64,000 bases of DNA, taken from assembly GCA_029265125.1 (NCBI GenBank), contig JAJUJX010000014.1:8559-72558 (forward strand), in the 5' to 3' direction. This document shows, piece by piece, positions 16,869-25,773 of this stretch. The notes under the pieces were generated by a model. The model saw only the letters and a list, made by a program, of their open reading frames with translations, made no database searches and was not told the origin of the DNA. Position 1 is the stretch's first letter. Every line of letters begins with the position of its first letter. The position numbers and the translations under genes were made by a program. The stretch is from Tolumonas sp008015085. GTDB lineage: Bacteria > Pseudomonadota > Gammaproteobacteria > Enterobacterales > Aeromonadaceae.

Positions 16869-19100
16869 ATGGTTGCAGTTCGTGATACTCACCTGAAAGC
16901 AGGTTTTGACTTACATGACTGGATGACAACGGTGGATCTGCCAGAAACAGATAAGACCACGTTATTGTCGGTTTTTGAGTATTGTCAGCACCGCATTGAG
17001 GATCAAAGCGAACAGCAACGTTTGTCGAAACGCAGTGCGGAAATGATCGGAATTCTGCTGACGCTGCACATGGATATGGATACGCTGAAATCGGCGGTGT
17101 TATTTCCGCTGATTGAACCCGGCTATCTGACGGTTGAGCAGACAAAAGCCGATTTCAGTGAAGGGATCGGCTTGTTGTTGCAGGGGGTTATCGATATTGA
17201 TGCGATCCGCTTTCTGCAACATCTCAGCAATGCCAGCGTTTCTGATTCGCAGGTTGATAATGTCCGCCGTATGCTGCTGGCGATGGTCGAAGATGTACGA
17301 GCCGTCGTCATTAAGCTGGCTGAACGTATCGCGTGTCTGCGTGAAGTTAAAAATGCGACCGAAGAAACGCGCGTGCTGGTGGCCAAAGAGATCTCCAATA
17401 TCTATGCACCACTGGCTAATCGACTCGGGATTGGTCAGCTGAAATGGGAGCTGGAAGATCTCTCATTCCGTTATCTGCATCCGGATACTTACAAACAGAT
17501 CGCTAAATTGCTGGATGAAAAACGGCTCGATCGTGAACGTTACATCCAGAAGTTTGTTGCTGATACGAAAGCCGCACTGCACGATGCCGGTATTGATGCC
17601 GAAGTGTATGGCCGCCCGAAACATATCTACAGCATCTGGCGCAAGATGCAGAAAAAGAACCTGAACTTCTCCGATCTGTATGATGTTCGTGCCGTCCGCG
17701 TGGTCACGAAACGTCTGCAAGATTGCTACGCAGCACTGGGGATCATTCATACTCACTGGCATCATATTCCGCGTGAGTTTGACGACTATGTGGCCAACCC
17801 AAAACCGAATGGGTATCAGTCGATCCATACTGTGGTGCTTGGGCCGGAAGGGAAAACAGTCGAAATCCAGATCCGTACCGAGCAGATGCATCAGGAATCG
17901 GAACTGGGTGTTGCTGCGCACTGGAAATATAAAGAAGGCATGCAGGTTGGTAAAAACGCAGCCTATGAAGAGCGTATTGCCTGGCTGCGTAAACTGCTGG
18001 CCTGGCAGGAAGACATGGTGGAATCCGGTTCGCTGGTGGATGAACTTCGTACCCAGGTGTTTGAAGATCGTGTCTATGTCTTTACGCCAAAAGGTGATGT
18101 GGTTGATCTGCCTGCTGGCGCGACGCCACTCGATTTTGCCTATCAGGTGCACAGCATGATTGGTCATCGCTGCATCGGTGCTAAGGTCGATGGTCGCATT
18201 GTGCCGTTTACCTATCAGTTGCAGACCGGCGATCAGATTGAAGTGATCACGCAGAAAGAACCAAACCCAAGTCGTGACTGGATGAATCCGAATCTGGGCT
18301 TCCTGCGAACCAGTCGTGGACGGGCGAAGGTTGCTGCCTGGTTCCGTAAACTGGATCGGGACAAGAACATTCTGGCCGGGCGGGAACTGTTAGATAAAGA
18401 GGTGGAGCGTCATGGTTTCCACCTGTCCCGTGATGAGCTGGCGGCGATAGTTAAAGAATTTTATACCCGTCTGAGCTTGATGGAGTTTGATGATCTGCTG
18501 GCCGGGCTGGGTTCGGGGGAAGTGCGCATCAACCAGCTCATGAACTTCCTTGAGCAGAAGCTGAATAAACCGACTGCTGAAGAAGAAGATCGCCGTTTGC
18601 TGGAGCAGCTGGAAAATAAAACCCAGCACCGGATGAAAAATGTCAAACCGGGCAAAGGGCATATCGTGGTGCAGGGCGTTGGTAACCTGATGACGCATGT
18701 TGCGCGTTGCTGCCAGCCGATCCCCGGTGACAGCATCACGGGTTTTATTACCCAAGGGCGGGGGATCTCCATTCACCGTGAAGATTGTGAGCAGTTTAAA
18801 GAGCTAAGCCGCCGCAATCCGGAACGTGTGATTGACGCCGTCTGGGGTGAAAATTATTCCGGTGGCTATGCGCTGACGGTACGTATTACCGCCAATGATC
18901 GCTCGGGGTTACTGCGTGATATCACCACCATCATTGCTAACGAAAAAATCAATGTGCTGGGGATGCGCAGCCGTTCCAATGTGAAACAGCAAACAGCTGA
19001 TATCGATATTGATATGGAAATTTATAATATCGAAACACTGAATCGCATGCTGGCGAAAATTAACCAGATGAACGATGTTGTCAGCGCAAAACGTCTGTAA
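16869..19100 (+). CDS. relA: (p)ppGpp synthetase I RelA
   Basis: A 743-residue ribosome-associated stringent-response enzyme (E. coli RelA 744). The N-terminal pseudo-hydrolase domain lacks the HD metal motif, reading SAVLFPLIEPG at that place, so no ppGpp hydrolysis is expected. The synthetase domain holds YGRPKHIYSIWRKM near residue 246 and EFDDYVANPKPNGYQSIHT near 303; EFDD is the acidic signature of RelA as opposed to the RFKD of bifunctional SpoT. A TGS domain (VFTPKGDVVDLPAGATPLDFAY), a zinc-finger-like HVARCCQPIPGD and a C-terminal ACT domain follow. It reads uncharged tRNA on stalled ribosomes and makes pppGpp. Confidence 0.97.
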   Translation: MVAVRDTHLKAGFDLHDWMTTVDLPETDKTTLLSVFEYCQHRIEDQSEQQRLSKRSAEMIGILLTLHMDMDTLKSAVLFPLIEPGYLTVEQTKADFSEGIGLLLQGVIDIDAIRFLQHLSNASVSDSQVDNVRRMLLAMVEDVRAVVIKLAERIACLREVKNATEETRVLVAKEISNIYAPLANRLGIGQLKWELEDLSFRYLHPDTYKQIAKLLDEKRLDRERYIQKFVADTKAALHDAGIDAEVYGRPKHIYSIWRKMQKKNLNFSDLYDVRAVRVVTKRLQDCYAALGIIHTHWHHIPREFDDYVANPKPNGYQSIHTVVLGPEGKTVEIQIRTEQMHQESELGVAAHWKYKEGMQVGKNAAYEERIAWLRKLLAWQEDMVESGSLVDELRTQVFEDRVYVFTPKGDVVDLPAGATPLDFAYQVHSMIGHRCIGAKVDGRIVPFTYQLQTGDQIEVITQKEPNPSRDWMNPNLGFLRTSRGRAKVAAWFRKLDRDKNILAGRELLDKEVERHGFHLSRDELAAIVKEFYTRLSLMEFDDLLAGLGSGEVRINQLMNFLEQKLNKPTAEEEDRRLLEQLENKTQHRMKNVKPGKGHIVVQGVGNLMTHVARCCQPIPGDSITGFITQGRGISIHREDCEQFKELSRRNPERVIDAVWGENYSGGYALTVRITANDRSGLLRDITTIIANEKINVLGMRSRSNVKQQTADIDIDMEIYNIETLNRMLAKINQMNDVVSAKRL

Positions 19101-19115
19101 TCAATGATTATCAGT

Positions 19116-19151
19116 GCCGTCGTTCTCACAGGACGGCGGCTTTTCTTTTTC
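19116..19151 (+). terminator. Terminator-like hairpin between relA and mazG
   Basis: GCCGTC and GACGGC form a short stem followed by GGCTTTTCTTTTTC. It lies just before mazG and overlaps its leader, so it may only attenuate relA transcripts. Confidence 0.6.
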
Positions 19152-19164
19152 TGCAGAGGTACTC

Positions 19165-19962
19165 ATGTCACCAACATACTCCATGCAAGATCTGCTGGCA
19201 CTGATGCAACAGCTACGCGATCCGGAAACGGGTTGTCCTTGGGATAAAAAGCAAACTCTGCACAGCCTGACCGCTTATACCATTGAAGAAGCTTATGAAG
19301 TGGTGGATAGCATTGAGCAAAACGATCTTGCTGGCTTACAGTCAGAACTGGGTGATTTGCTGTTCCAGGTGGTGTTCTACTCGCAGATTGCAGAAGAGCA
19401 GGGGCTGTTTAATTTTCAGGATGTCGTGAATACCATCGGTGAAAAGCTGGTGCGACGTCATCCGCATGTCTTTGCCGGTAAAGATTTTGCTGATGCGGCA
19501 GCGGTGAGTGCCAACTGGGAAGCGGAAAAAGCCAAAGAGCGTCAGGAAAAAGATGCAGCCGCGACCAGTGTGCTTGATGATATTCCACAAAGCTTACCTG
19601 CACTGATGCGTGCGAATAAAATCCAGAAACGTTGCGCCACCGTAGGATTTGATTGGCATGAACTGCCGCCAGTGATTGAAAAAATTCATGAAGAGCTGGA
19701 TGAAGTCATGGCGGAGGTCAATCAGGCGGATGTTAATAAAAAAGCGCTTGGTGAAGAGCTGGGCGATCTTTTATTTGCTAATGTTAATCTGGTTCGCCAT
19801 TTAGGCTTTGATCCGGAAAAAACATTACGTGCCGGCAACCATAAATTTGAACGACGGTTCCGTGCTTTGGAAAAACAGGTTCAGGCGCAGGGAAAGTCAG
19901 TGAAAACCTGTTCATTGGATGAATTAGAGTCCATATGGCAGCAAGTGAAACAAGTGGAGTGA
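19165..19962 (+). CDS. mazG: Nucleoside triphosphate pyrophosphohydrolase MazG
   Basis: A 265-residue cytoplasmic all-alpha NTP pyrophosphatase (E. coli MazG 263). It has two tandem MazG domains: the first with LRDPETGCPWDKKQTLHSLTAY, EEAYEVVDSIE and ELGDLLFQVVFYSQIAEEQ; the second with EELDEVMAEVNQADVNKKALGEELGDLLF near residues 195-220. EExxE and ExxD acidic clusters bind Mg. It hydrolyses NTPs to NMP and PPi and in E. coli can lower ppGpp-related stress. ATG 19165 has AGAGGT before it. It stands directly after relA, the usual order. Confidence 0.95.
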   Translation: MSPTYSMQDLLALMQQLRDPETGCPWDKKQTLHSLTAYTIEEAYEVVDSIEQNDLAGLQSELGDLLFQVVFYSQIAEEQGLFNFQDVVNTIGEKLVRRHPHVFAGKDFADAAAVSANWEAEKAKERQEKDAAATSVLDDIPQSLPALMRANKIQKRCATVGFDWHELPPVIEKIHEELDEVMAEVNQADVNKKALGEELGDLLFANVNLVRHLGFDPEKTLRAGNHKFERRFRALEKQVQAQGKSVKTCSLDELESIWQQVKQVE

Positions 19963-20106
19963 AGTTGATACAACGCAATACCGGTCGCCGCAAAAATGAG
20001 TATCTTGTTGGCCGTTGTTAGGCGCCGGTGGTTGCGGTATAATTTTATCCCGTCTGTTTCTCCGGCACGCATTCAGCGTGATTCCTAAAACTTCTTCAGG
20101 TTCAGC

Positions 20107-21744
20107 ATGACGACTAAATATATTTTCGTGACAGGCGGGGTGGTTTCATCCTTGGGTAAAGGTATTGCAGCAGCATCTTTGGCTGCAGTCCTGGAAGCGC
20201 GTGGTTTAAAAGTAACCATGCTGAAACTCGATCCGTACATCAACGTTGATCCGGGCACCATGAGCCCAATTCAGCATGGTGAAGTATTTGTCACGGAAGA
20301 TGGCGCAGAAACCGATCTGGATTTAGGTCATTACGAGCGTTTTATCCGCACTAAGATGTCCCGTCGCAACAACTTTACTACCGGTCGCGTCTATTCTGAC
20401 GTGCTGCGTAAAGAGCGTCGTGGTGACTATCTGGGTGCAACCATTCAGGTTATTCCGCACATCACTAACGCGATTAAAGAGCGAGTGATTGCCGGTGCTG
20501 AAGGTCATGATGTTGCTATCGTCGAGGTCGGCGGTACTGTAGGCGACATCGAATCATTACCGTTCCTGGAAGCTATCCGTCAGTTAGCAGTTGATATCGG
20601 CCGTAATAACGCGCTGTTCATGCATCTGACACTGGTGCCTTATCTGGCCGCTTCCGGTGAAGTGAAAACTAAGCCGACTCAGCACTCAGTAAAAGAACTG
20701 CTGTCTATCGGCATCCAGCCAGACATCCTGATCTGTCGTTCTGATCGTGCTATTCCTGCGAACGAACGAGCTAAGATTGCTCTGTTCTGTAACGTACCGG
20801 AACGTGCCGTTGTTTCTCTGAAAGACGTTGATTCCATTTATAAAATCCCGGCGCTGTTGAAATCACAGGGTCTGGATCAGCTGGTAGTTGACCGTTTCGC
20901 TCTGCAATGTGGTGAAGCTAATCTGTCAGAATGGGAACAGGTTATTTATCAGGAAGCCAATCCAACCGGTGAAGTGACTATCGGTATGGTGGGTAAATAT
21001 GTTTCTCTGCCAGATGCATACAAATCCGTCAATGAAGCATTGAAACACGGTGGCCTGAAAAACCGTCTGAGCGTCAACATCAAATACATCGATTCACAGG
21101 ATCTGGAAACCAAAGGTCTGGAAGTACTGGAAGGCTTAGACGCAATTCTGGTGCCTGGTGGTTTCGGTGAGCGTGGTGTTGAAGGTAAAATTCTCGCGGC
21201 ACAATATGCCCGTGAAAACAAAATTCCATATCTGGGTATCTGCCTGGGTATGCAGGTGGCACTGATCGAGTACGCACGCCATGTTGCCGGTATGGAAGGT
21301 GCTCATTCAACCGAATTCAAGCGTGACACTGCTTATCCTGTTGTTGGTTTGATCACTGAGTGGATTGACGAAGAAGGTAAAGTAGAAGTTCGTAGCGAAG
21401 GCTCGGATCTGGGCGGTACTATGCGTCTGGGTTCACAGCTATGCCATCTGGCAGATGGTTCAAAAGTTCGTGCTTTATACGGCAGCGACACTATTCAGGA
21501 GCGTCATCGCCATCGCTATGAAGTGAACAATACCCTGTTGCCAAAAATTGAAGCTGCAGGTCTGAAAATTACTGGTTTGTCAGCAGATAAAAAACTGGTG
21601 GAAATCATCGAAAATCCGGATCACCCATGGTTTGTAGCTGTACAGTTCCACCCGGAATTTACATCTACTCCACGTGACGGGCATCCTCTGTTTGAAGGCT
21701 TTATTAAAGCTGCAGGGGAGTACATGAAGAGACACCTAAACTAA
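20107..21744 (+). CDS. pyrG: CTP synthase
   Basis: A 545-residue enzyme, the same length as E. coli PyrG. The N-terminal synthetase domain opens KYIFVTGGVVSSLGKGIAAASLAA (P-loop-like) and includes MSPIQHGEVFVTEDGAETDLDLGHYERF; the C-terminal class I glutaminase has Cys379 in LGICLGMQ and QFHPEFTSTP for the His-Glu pair. It makes CTP from UTP using ATP and glutamine. The order mazG-pyrG-eno is standard. A pair of alternative hairpins lies between it and eno. Confidence 0.98.
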   Translation: MTTKYIFVTGGVVSSLGKGIAAASLAAVLEARGLKVTMLKLDPYINVDPGTMSPIQHGEVFVTEDGAETDLDLGHYERFIRTKMSRRNNFTTGRVYSDVLRKERRGDYLGATIQVIPHITNAIKERVIAGAEGHDVAIVEVGGTVGDIESLPFLEAIRQLAVDIGRNNALFMHLTLVPYLAASGEVKTKPTQHSVKELLSIGIQPDILICRSDRAIPANERAKIALFCNVPERAVVSLKDVDSIYKIPALLKSQGLDQLVVDRFALQCGEANLSEWEQVIYQEANPTGEVTIGMVGKYVSLPDAYKSVNEALKHGGLKNRLSVNIKYIDSQDLETKGLEVLEGLDAILVPGGFGERGVEGKILAAQYARENKIPYLGICLGMQVALIEYARHVAGMEGAHSTEFKRDTAYPVVGLITEWIDEEGKVEVRSEGSDLGGTMRLGSQLCHLADGSKVRALYGSDTIQERHRHRYEVNNTLLPKIEAAGLKITGLSADKKLVEIIENPDHPWFVAVQFHPEFTSTPRDGHPLFEGFIKAAGEYMKRHLN

Positions 21745-21755
21745 TCGACAAAATC

Positions 21756-21808
21756 TGTGGTTGTGGCATATATTGCCGCAACTACAATTTATAACTTTGT
21801 TTGTAGTT
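21756..21808 (+). promoter_or_regulatory. Two mutually exclusive hairpins between pyrG and eno
   Basis: TGTGGTTGTGGCA (21756-21768) pairs with TGCCGCAACTACA (21774-21786) with two G-U pairs. AACTACAA (21780-21787), which overlaps the right arm, can instead pair with TTGTAGTT (21801-21808). Only one can form at a time. The first is followed by an AT-rich run and may terminate pyrG transcripts. Confidence 0.5.
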
Positions 21809-21837
21809 CATATATCTAAATAACGAGGATTGACAAT

Positions 21838-23139
21838 ATGGCTAAAATCGTCAAAGTGATCGGTCGTGAAATCATCGACTCACGCGGCAACCCAACTGTA
21901 GAAGCTGAAGTACACCTGGAAGGTGGTTTCGTTGGTATGGCTGCTGCTCCGTCTGGTGCATCTACCGGCTCTCGCGAAGCACTGGAACTGCGTGACGGTG
22001 ACAAAGCTCGTTTCCTGGGTAAAGGCGTTCTGAAAGCTGTTGCTAACATCAACGACGTGATCGCTCCTGCTCTGGTTGGCAAAGATGCTACCGCTCAGGC
22101 TGCTGTTGACCAGATCATGCTGGATCTGGACGCTACTGAAAACAAAACCAACCTGGGTGCTAACGCAATCCTGGCTGTTTCTCTGGCAAACGCTAAAGCA
22201 GCTGCTGCTTCTAAAGGCATGCCACTGTACGCATGGATCGCTGAACTGAACGGCACTCCAGGCGTTTACTCTATGCCTCTGCCTATGATGAACATCATCA
22301 ACGGTGGTGAGCACGCTGACAACAACGTTGACATCCAAGAATTCATGATTCAACCAGTTGGCGCGAAAACTATCAAAGAAGCTCTGCGTATCGGCGCTGA
22401 AGTATTCCACAACCTGGCTAAAGTTCTGAAAGCTAAAGGCCTGAGCACTGCAGTAGGTGACGAAGGTGGTTTCGCTCCTAACCTGGAATCTAACGCTGCT
22501 GCACTGGCTGCAATCAAAGAAGCGGTAGAAAAAGCTGGCTACGTTCTGGGTAAAGACGTAACTCTGGCTATGGACTGTGCTTCTTCTGAGTTCTACAACA
22601 AAGAAACTGGTAACTACGAACTGAAAGGCGAAGGCAAAACCTTCACCAAAGAACAGTTCTCTGATTACCTGTTCGATCTGACTGAACAGTACCCAATCGT
22701 TTCTATTGAAGACGGTCAGGATGAATCTGACTGGGCTGGCTGGGATTACCAGACCAAGAAACTGGGTGGCAAAATCCAGCTGGTTGGTGACGACCTGTTC
22801 GTAACTAACACCAAGATCCTGGCTCGTGGTATCAAAGAAGGTATCGCTAACTCCATCCTGATCAAATTCAACCAGATCGGTTCTCTGACCGAAACACTGG
22901 CTGCGATCAAAATGGCTAAAGATGCTGGTTACACTGCAGTTATCTCTCACCGTTCAGGTGAAACTGAAGACGCTACCATCGCTGACCTGGCTGTTGGTAC
23001 CGCTGCTGGCCAGATCAAAACTGGTTCTATGAGCCGTTCTGACCGTGTTGCTAAATACAACCAACTGATCCGTATCGAAGAAGCTCTGGGTGCCAAAGCT
23101 CCTTTCAACGGTCTGAAAGAAGTTAAAGGTCAGGCTTAA
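21838..23139 (+). CDS. eno: Enolase
   Basis: A 433-residue glycolytic enzyme (2-phosphoglycerate to phosphoenolpyruvate) that is also a degradosome component in enteric bacteria. Typical features: REIIDSRGNPTVEAEV at the N-terminus, VGDEGGFAPNLESN near residue 207 with the catalytic Glu, SIEDGQDESDW, and SHRSGETEDATIADLAVG near the C-terminus. Codon use is strongly biased (CTG for Leu, GGT/GGC for Gly, AAA for Lys), marking very high expression compared with neighbours. It has its own leader and a strong terminator, so it can be expressed apart from pyrG. Confidence 0.99.
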   Translation: MAKIVKVIGREIIDSRGNPTVEAEVHLEGGFVGMAAAPSGASTGSREALELRDGDKARFLGKGVLKAVANINDVIAPALVGKDATAQAAVDQIMLDLDATENKTNLGANAILAVSLANAKAAAASKGMPLYAWIAELNGTPGVYSMPLPMMNIINGGEHADNNVDIQEFMIQPVGAKTIKEALRIGAEVFHNLAKVLKAKGLSTAVGDEGGFAPNLESNAAALAAIKEAVEKAGYVLGKDVTLAMDCASSEFYNKETGNYELKGEGKTFTKEQFSDYLFDLTEQYPIVSIEDGQDESDWAGWDYQTKKLGGKIQLVGDDLFVTNTKILARGIKEGIANSILIKFNQIGSLTETLAAIKMAKDAGYTAVISHRSGETEDATIADLAVGTAAGQIKTGSMSRSDRVAKYNQLIRIEEALGAKAPFNGLKEVKGQA

Positions 23140-23164
23140 TTTTTAGCCTCTCTTTTTCTATCTC

Positions 23165-23195
23165 AAAGCCCCGCTCTATGCGGGGCTTTCTTTTA
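23165..23195 (+). terminator. Rho-independent terminator after eno
   Basis: AAAGCCCCGC and GCGGGGCTTT form a 10-bp stem around TCTAT, followed by CTTTTATAT. Confidence 0.93.
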
Positions 23196-23235
23196 TATAC
23201 CAATATGGGAAACTATGTCTCCAGGAGGAGACACT

Positions 23236-23553
23236 ATGCGCCTGTTTACCCTTATCCTGATGGTTGTTCTGGCGTTGATGCAACGTCAGCTCTGGTTCGG
23301 GAAAAACGGACTCGTTGAGTATCGACAAGTCTCAGAAAATTTATTACGCCAGCAAGCCGATAACCAAAAACTGCAAGAACGTAATATGCTTCTTAAAGAG
23401 GATATTGAAGATCTGAAAAGTGGTTTGGAAGCCATCGAAGAGCTGGCCCGGAATGATCTTGGCTTTATCAAACCGGGTGAAACGTTTTACCGTGTATTGC
23501 CGCGAGATACTGCCGGTCAAAACAAACAAAGTTCACTACCGAAGAGTGATTAA
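23236..23553 (+). CDS. ftsB: Cell division protein FtsB
   Basis: A 105-residue bitopic inner-membrane protein (E. coli FtsB 103). A membrane helix (LFTLILMVVLALMQRQLWFG) at the very start is followed by a periplasmic Leu-zipper-like coiled coil (VSENLLRQQADNQKLQERN) and the conserved ELARNDLGFIKPGETFYRV segment. It forms the FtsQ-FtsB-FtsL complex that activates septal peptidoglycan synthesis. AGGAGGAG six bases before ATG 23236 sets the start. It heads the ispD-ispF-truD-surE-pcm block, with three bases to ispD. Confidence 0.95.
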   Translation: MRLFTLILMVVLALMQRQLWFGKNGLVEYRQVSENLLRQQADNQKLQERNMLLKEDIEDLKSGLEAIEELARNDLGFIKPGETFYRVLPRDTAGQNKQSSLPKSD

Positions 23554-23556
23554 GTC

Positions 23557-24240
23557 ATGAAGACATTTACCGCTGTCGTACCCGCTGCAGGCCGTGGAAG
23601 CCGGATGCATGCAAATAAACCAAAACAGTACCTGACCGTAGGGGATAAAACCATTATCGAGCATACGCTGAGTCGTTTGCTGGATCATCCCCAAATTGAA
23701 AAGGTGGTGGTGGTTATTTCAGAAGATGATCATTATTTTGCTGCACTACCGATCGCCAGTCATTCCAAAATTGAAGTCACCATTGGCGGGCCTGAACGGG
23801 CGATATCGGTACTGAATGGATTGTCGTGTGTTGAGACTGACTGGGTTCTGGTCCACGATGCGGCCAGACCCTGCATTACCCAATCTGACCTGGATGCTCT
23901 GCTCTCAGTGGCAGATGCTGGTGATGACGGAGCTATTCTGGCGATGCCGGTTAAAGACACCATGAAACGTGCAGATGCACAGCAGCGGATACAGGCAACG
24001 GTAGAACGTGGTCACTTATGGCATGCTATGACGCCTCAGATGTTCCCTACTCAGCAGCTGGCTGATGCTATCGATGCCGGTTTAGCTCAATCGATTGTTT
24101 TGACCGATGAAGCCTCTGCGATGGAGCTTGCGGGCTTTAACCCACGATTAGTTGCCGGACGCGCTGATAATATCAAAGTGACACAACCTGAAGATTTGGC
24201 TTTAGCTGCATTTATTCTGCAGCAGCAGGAGAAAGCATGA
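23557..24240 (+). CDS. ispD: 2-C-methyl-D-erythritol 4-phosphate cytidylyltransferase
   Basis: A 227-residue cytoplasmic enzyme of the MEP isoprenoid pathway; it joins CMP to methylerythritol 4-phosphate. The N-terminal nucleotide loop reads PAAGRGSRMHANKPKQYL, then VVISEDDHYF, VHDAARPCI and PVKDTMKRA are the expected cytidylyltransferase motifs. Its stop codon overlaps the ispF start in ATGA, indicating translational coupling. Confidence 0.96.
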   Translation: MKTFTAVVPAAGRGSRMHANKPKQYLTVGDKTIIEHTLSRLLDHPQIEKVVVVISEDDHYFAALPIASHSKIEVTIGGPERAISVLNGLSCVETDWVLVHDAARPCITQSDLDALLSVADAGDDGAILAMPVKDTMKRADAQQRIQATVERGHLWHAMTPQMFPTQQLADAIDAGLAQSIVLTDEASAMELAGFNPRLVAGRADNIKVTQPEDLALAAFILQQQEKA

Positions 24241-24719
24241 TTCGTATCGGTCATGGATTTGATGTGCACCGTTTTGGTGGAGAAGGCCCCTGTACATTAG
24301 GTGGAGTCAAAGTACCTTATGAACAGGGGTTGATAGCGCATTCCGATGGTGACGTGGTACTGCATGCGGTTGCTGATGCGCTCTTGGGGGCGATTGCTGC
24401 CGGTGATATCGGACGTCATTTCCCGGACACGGATCCCCAATTTAAAGGGGTTGATAGCCGTATCTTGTTGCGGGATGTGTTTGCCCGTGTAAAACAACAG
24501 GGTTTCAAACTGGGTAATCTGGATGTCACCATTCTGGCTCAGGCTCCTAAAATGGCTCCGCATATCCCGGCAATGTGCATTAACCTTGCGGATGATCTTG
24601 AAGGCCAGCTGTCGCAGGTTAACGTAAAGGCTACAACGACAGAAAAACTGGGATTTACTGGACGTAAAGAAGGCATTGCTGTCGAAGCAGTGGTATTACT
24701 GGTTAGTACCGATGAGTAA
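24237..24719 (+). CDS. ispF: 2-C-methyl-D-erythritol 2,4-cyclodiphosphate synthase
   Basis: A 160-residue trimeric MEP-pathway enzyme that cyclises CDP-methylerythritol phosphate with loss of CMP. Metal ligands are Asp8 and His10 in GHGFDVHRFG, with His42-type histidine later; HSDGDVVLHAVADALLGA is the family signature and TTTEKLGFTGRKEGIAVEA closes the active site. It overlaps ispD by four bases and truD by eight. Confidence 0.97.
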   Translation: MIRIGHGFDVHRFGGEGPCTLGGVKVPYEQGLIAHSDGDVVLHAVADALLGAIAAGDIGRHFPDTDPQFKGVDSRILLRDVFARVKQQGFKLGNLDVTILAQAPKMAPHIPAMCINLADDLEGQLSQVNVKATTTEKLGFTGRKEGIAVEAVVLLVSTDE

Positions 24720-25773
24720 AGAGTTTCAACTGGATTGGCCATACCGTTTTGGTAAACCGGAACAGACGGCATTACTCAAAGCTGAACCGGCTGATTTTAA
24801 GGTGATTGAAGATCTGGGGTTCACTCCAAGTGGTGTCGGTGAACACTTATATGTCCGGATCCGAAAAACAGGTGAGAACACAGCCTGGGTGGCTAAAATG
24901 CTGGCTGAACATACCGGATTACCACTGGCTGCCGTCAGCTGGGCCGGATTGAAAGATCGGCATGCTGTTACTGAGCAATGGTTTGGTTTGCATTTACCTG
25001 GTAAGCCAGACCCGGATCTTCGCTCGTTACAATCTGATTCTATTGAAGTTTTGCAGACGGCACGGCATGATAAAAAGCTGCGTCCTGGTATGTTGCGTGG
25101 TAACTTCTTTTGTTTGCGGTTGCGTGAAATCGGTCAAAGCCGCGAGCTGGATATGCGATTACAGCAGATCTCTGAACTAGGCGTTCCTAATTATTTTGGT
25201 CCGCAACGCTTTGGTCATAACGGGAATAACCTGCTGGCTGCAGAGCGGATGTTTGGAGGTCGTCGTATTCATGACCGGCAAAAACGGGCCATCTATTTAT
25301 CAGCAGCCCGCAGTTATCTTTTCAATCAGGTCATCGCGGCAAGGGTAAGAGATAATTGCCTGAACGAGCCTATGCCGGGGGATTGTTTACTGTTCAGCCA
25401 GATGGATGGTCATCTGGTTTTTGATAAAAACACCGATAAAAATGCTATCTTCCAAAGAATGTTATTCGGTGAATTGGTGACAAGTGCACCCTTGTGGGGG
25501 CGTGGTGAAGAGCTTCCGCAGGGTAAAGCGTTAGCGTGGGAATCCGCAGTATTGGCAGAGCATGCAGACTGGCTGAAAGAATTGGAGCAAGCCGGGATGC
25601 AGATGGAGCGGCGCCGCGCTGTGTTGCGTACCAATGATCTACGCTGGCGTTGGCTGGATAATGCGCTTGAACTCCATTTTTCATTATCAGCGGGTAGCTA
25701 TGCTACTAGCCTGATTCGCGAATTAGTTACGACAAGAGAAAACGGTTACGATGAAGATTCTGGTCAGCAATGA
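24712..25773 (+). CDS. truD: tRNA pseudouridine(13) synthase TruD
   Basis: A 353-residue pseudouridine synthase that modifies U13 of tRNA-Glu. The catalytic aspartate is Asp82 in WAGLKDRHAVTEQWF; NYFGPQRFGHNGNNL is the family's signature after it, and the TRUD insertion domain lies between. E. coli TruD has 349 residues. I chose ATG 24712, overlapping the ispF stop, because homology (MSKEFQLDWPYRF) begins there. It overlaps surE by 23 bases. Confidence 0.95.
   Translation: MSKEFQLDWPYRFGKPEQTALLKAEPADFKVIEDLGFTPSGVGEHLYVRIRKTGENTAWVAKMLAEHTGLPLAAVSWAGLKDRHAVTEQWFGLHLPGKPDPDLRSLQSDSIEVLQTARHDKKLRPGMLRGNFFCLRLREIGQSRELDMRLQQISELGVPNYFGPQRFGHNGNNLLAAERMFGGRRIHDRQKRAIYLSAARSYLFNQVIAARVRDNCLNEPMPGDCLLFSQMDGHLVFDKNTDKNAIFQRMLFGELVTSAPLWGRGEELPQGKALAWESAVLAEHADWLKELEQAGMQMERRRAVLRTNDLRWRWLDNALELHFSLSAGSYATSLIRELVTTRENGYDEDSGQQ

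Noticed and set aside
17463..18167. 234-residue minus-strand frame inside relA
   Set aside because: Antisense to a certain gene, with no motif, ribosome binding site or plausible neighbour.
21880..22950. 356-residue open frame on the minus strand inside eno
   Set aside because: It is a shadow of the strongly biased enolase codons; its product is rich in Phe, Ser, Gln and Val with no recognisable motif, and enolase itself is certain.
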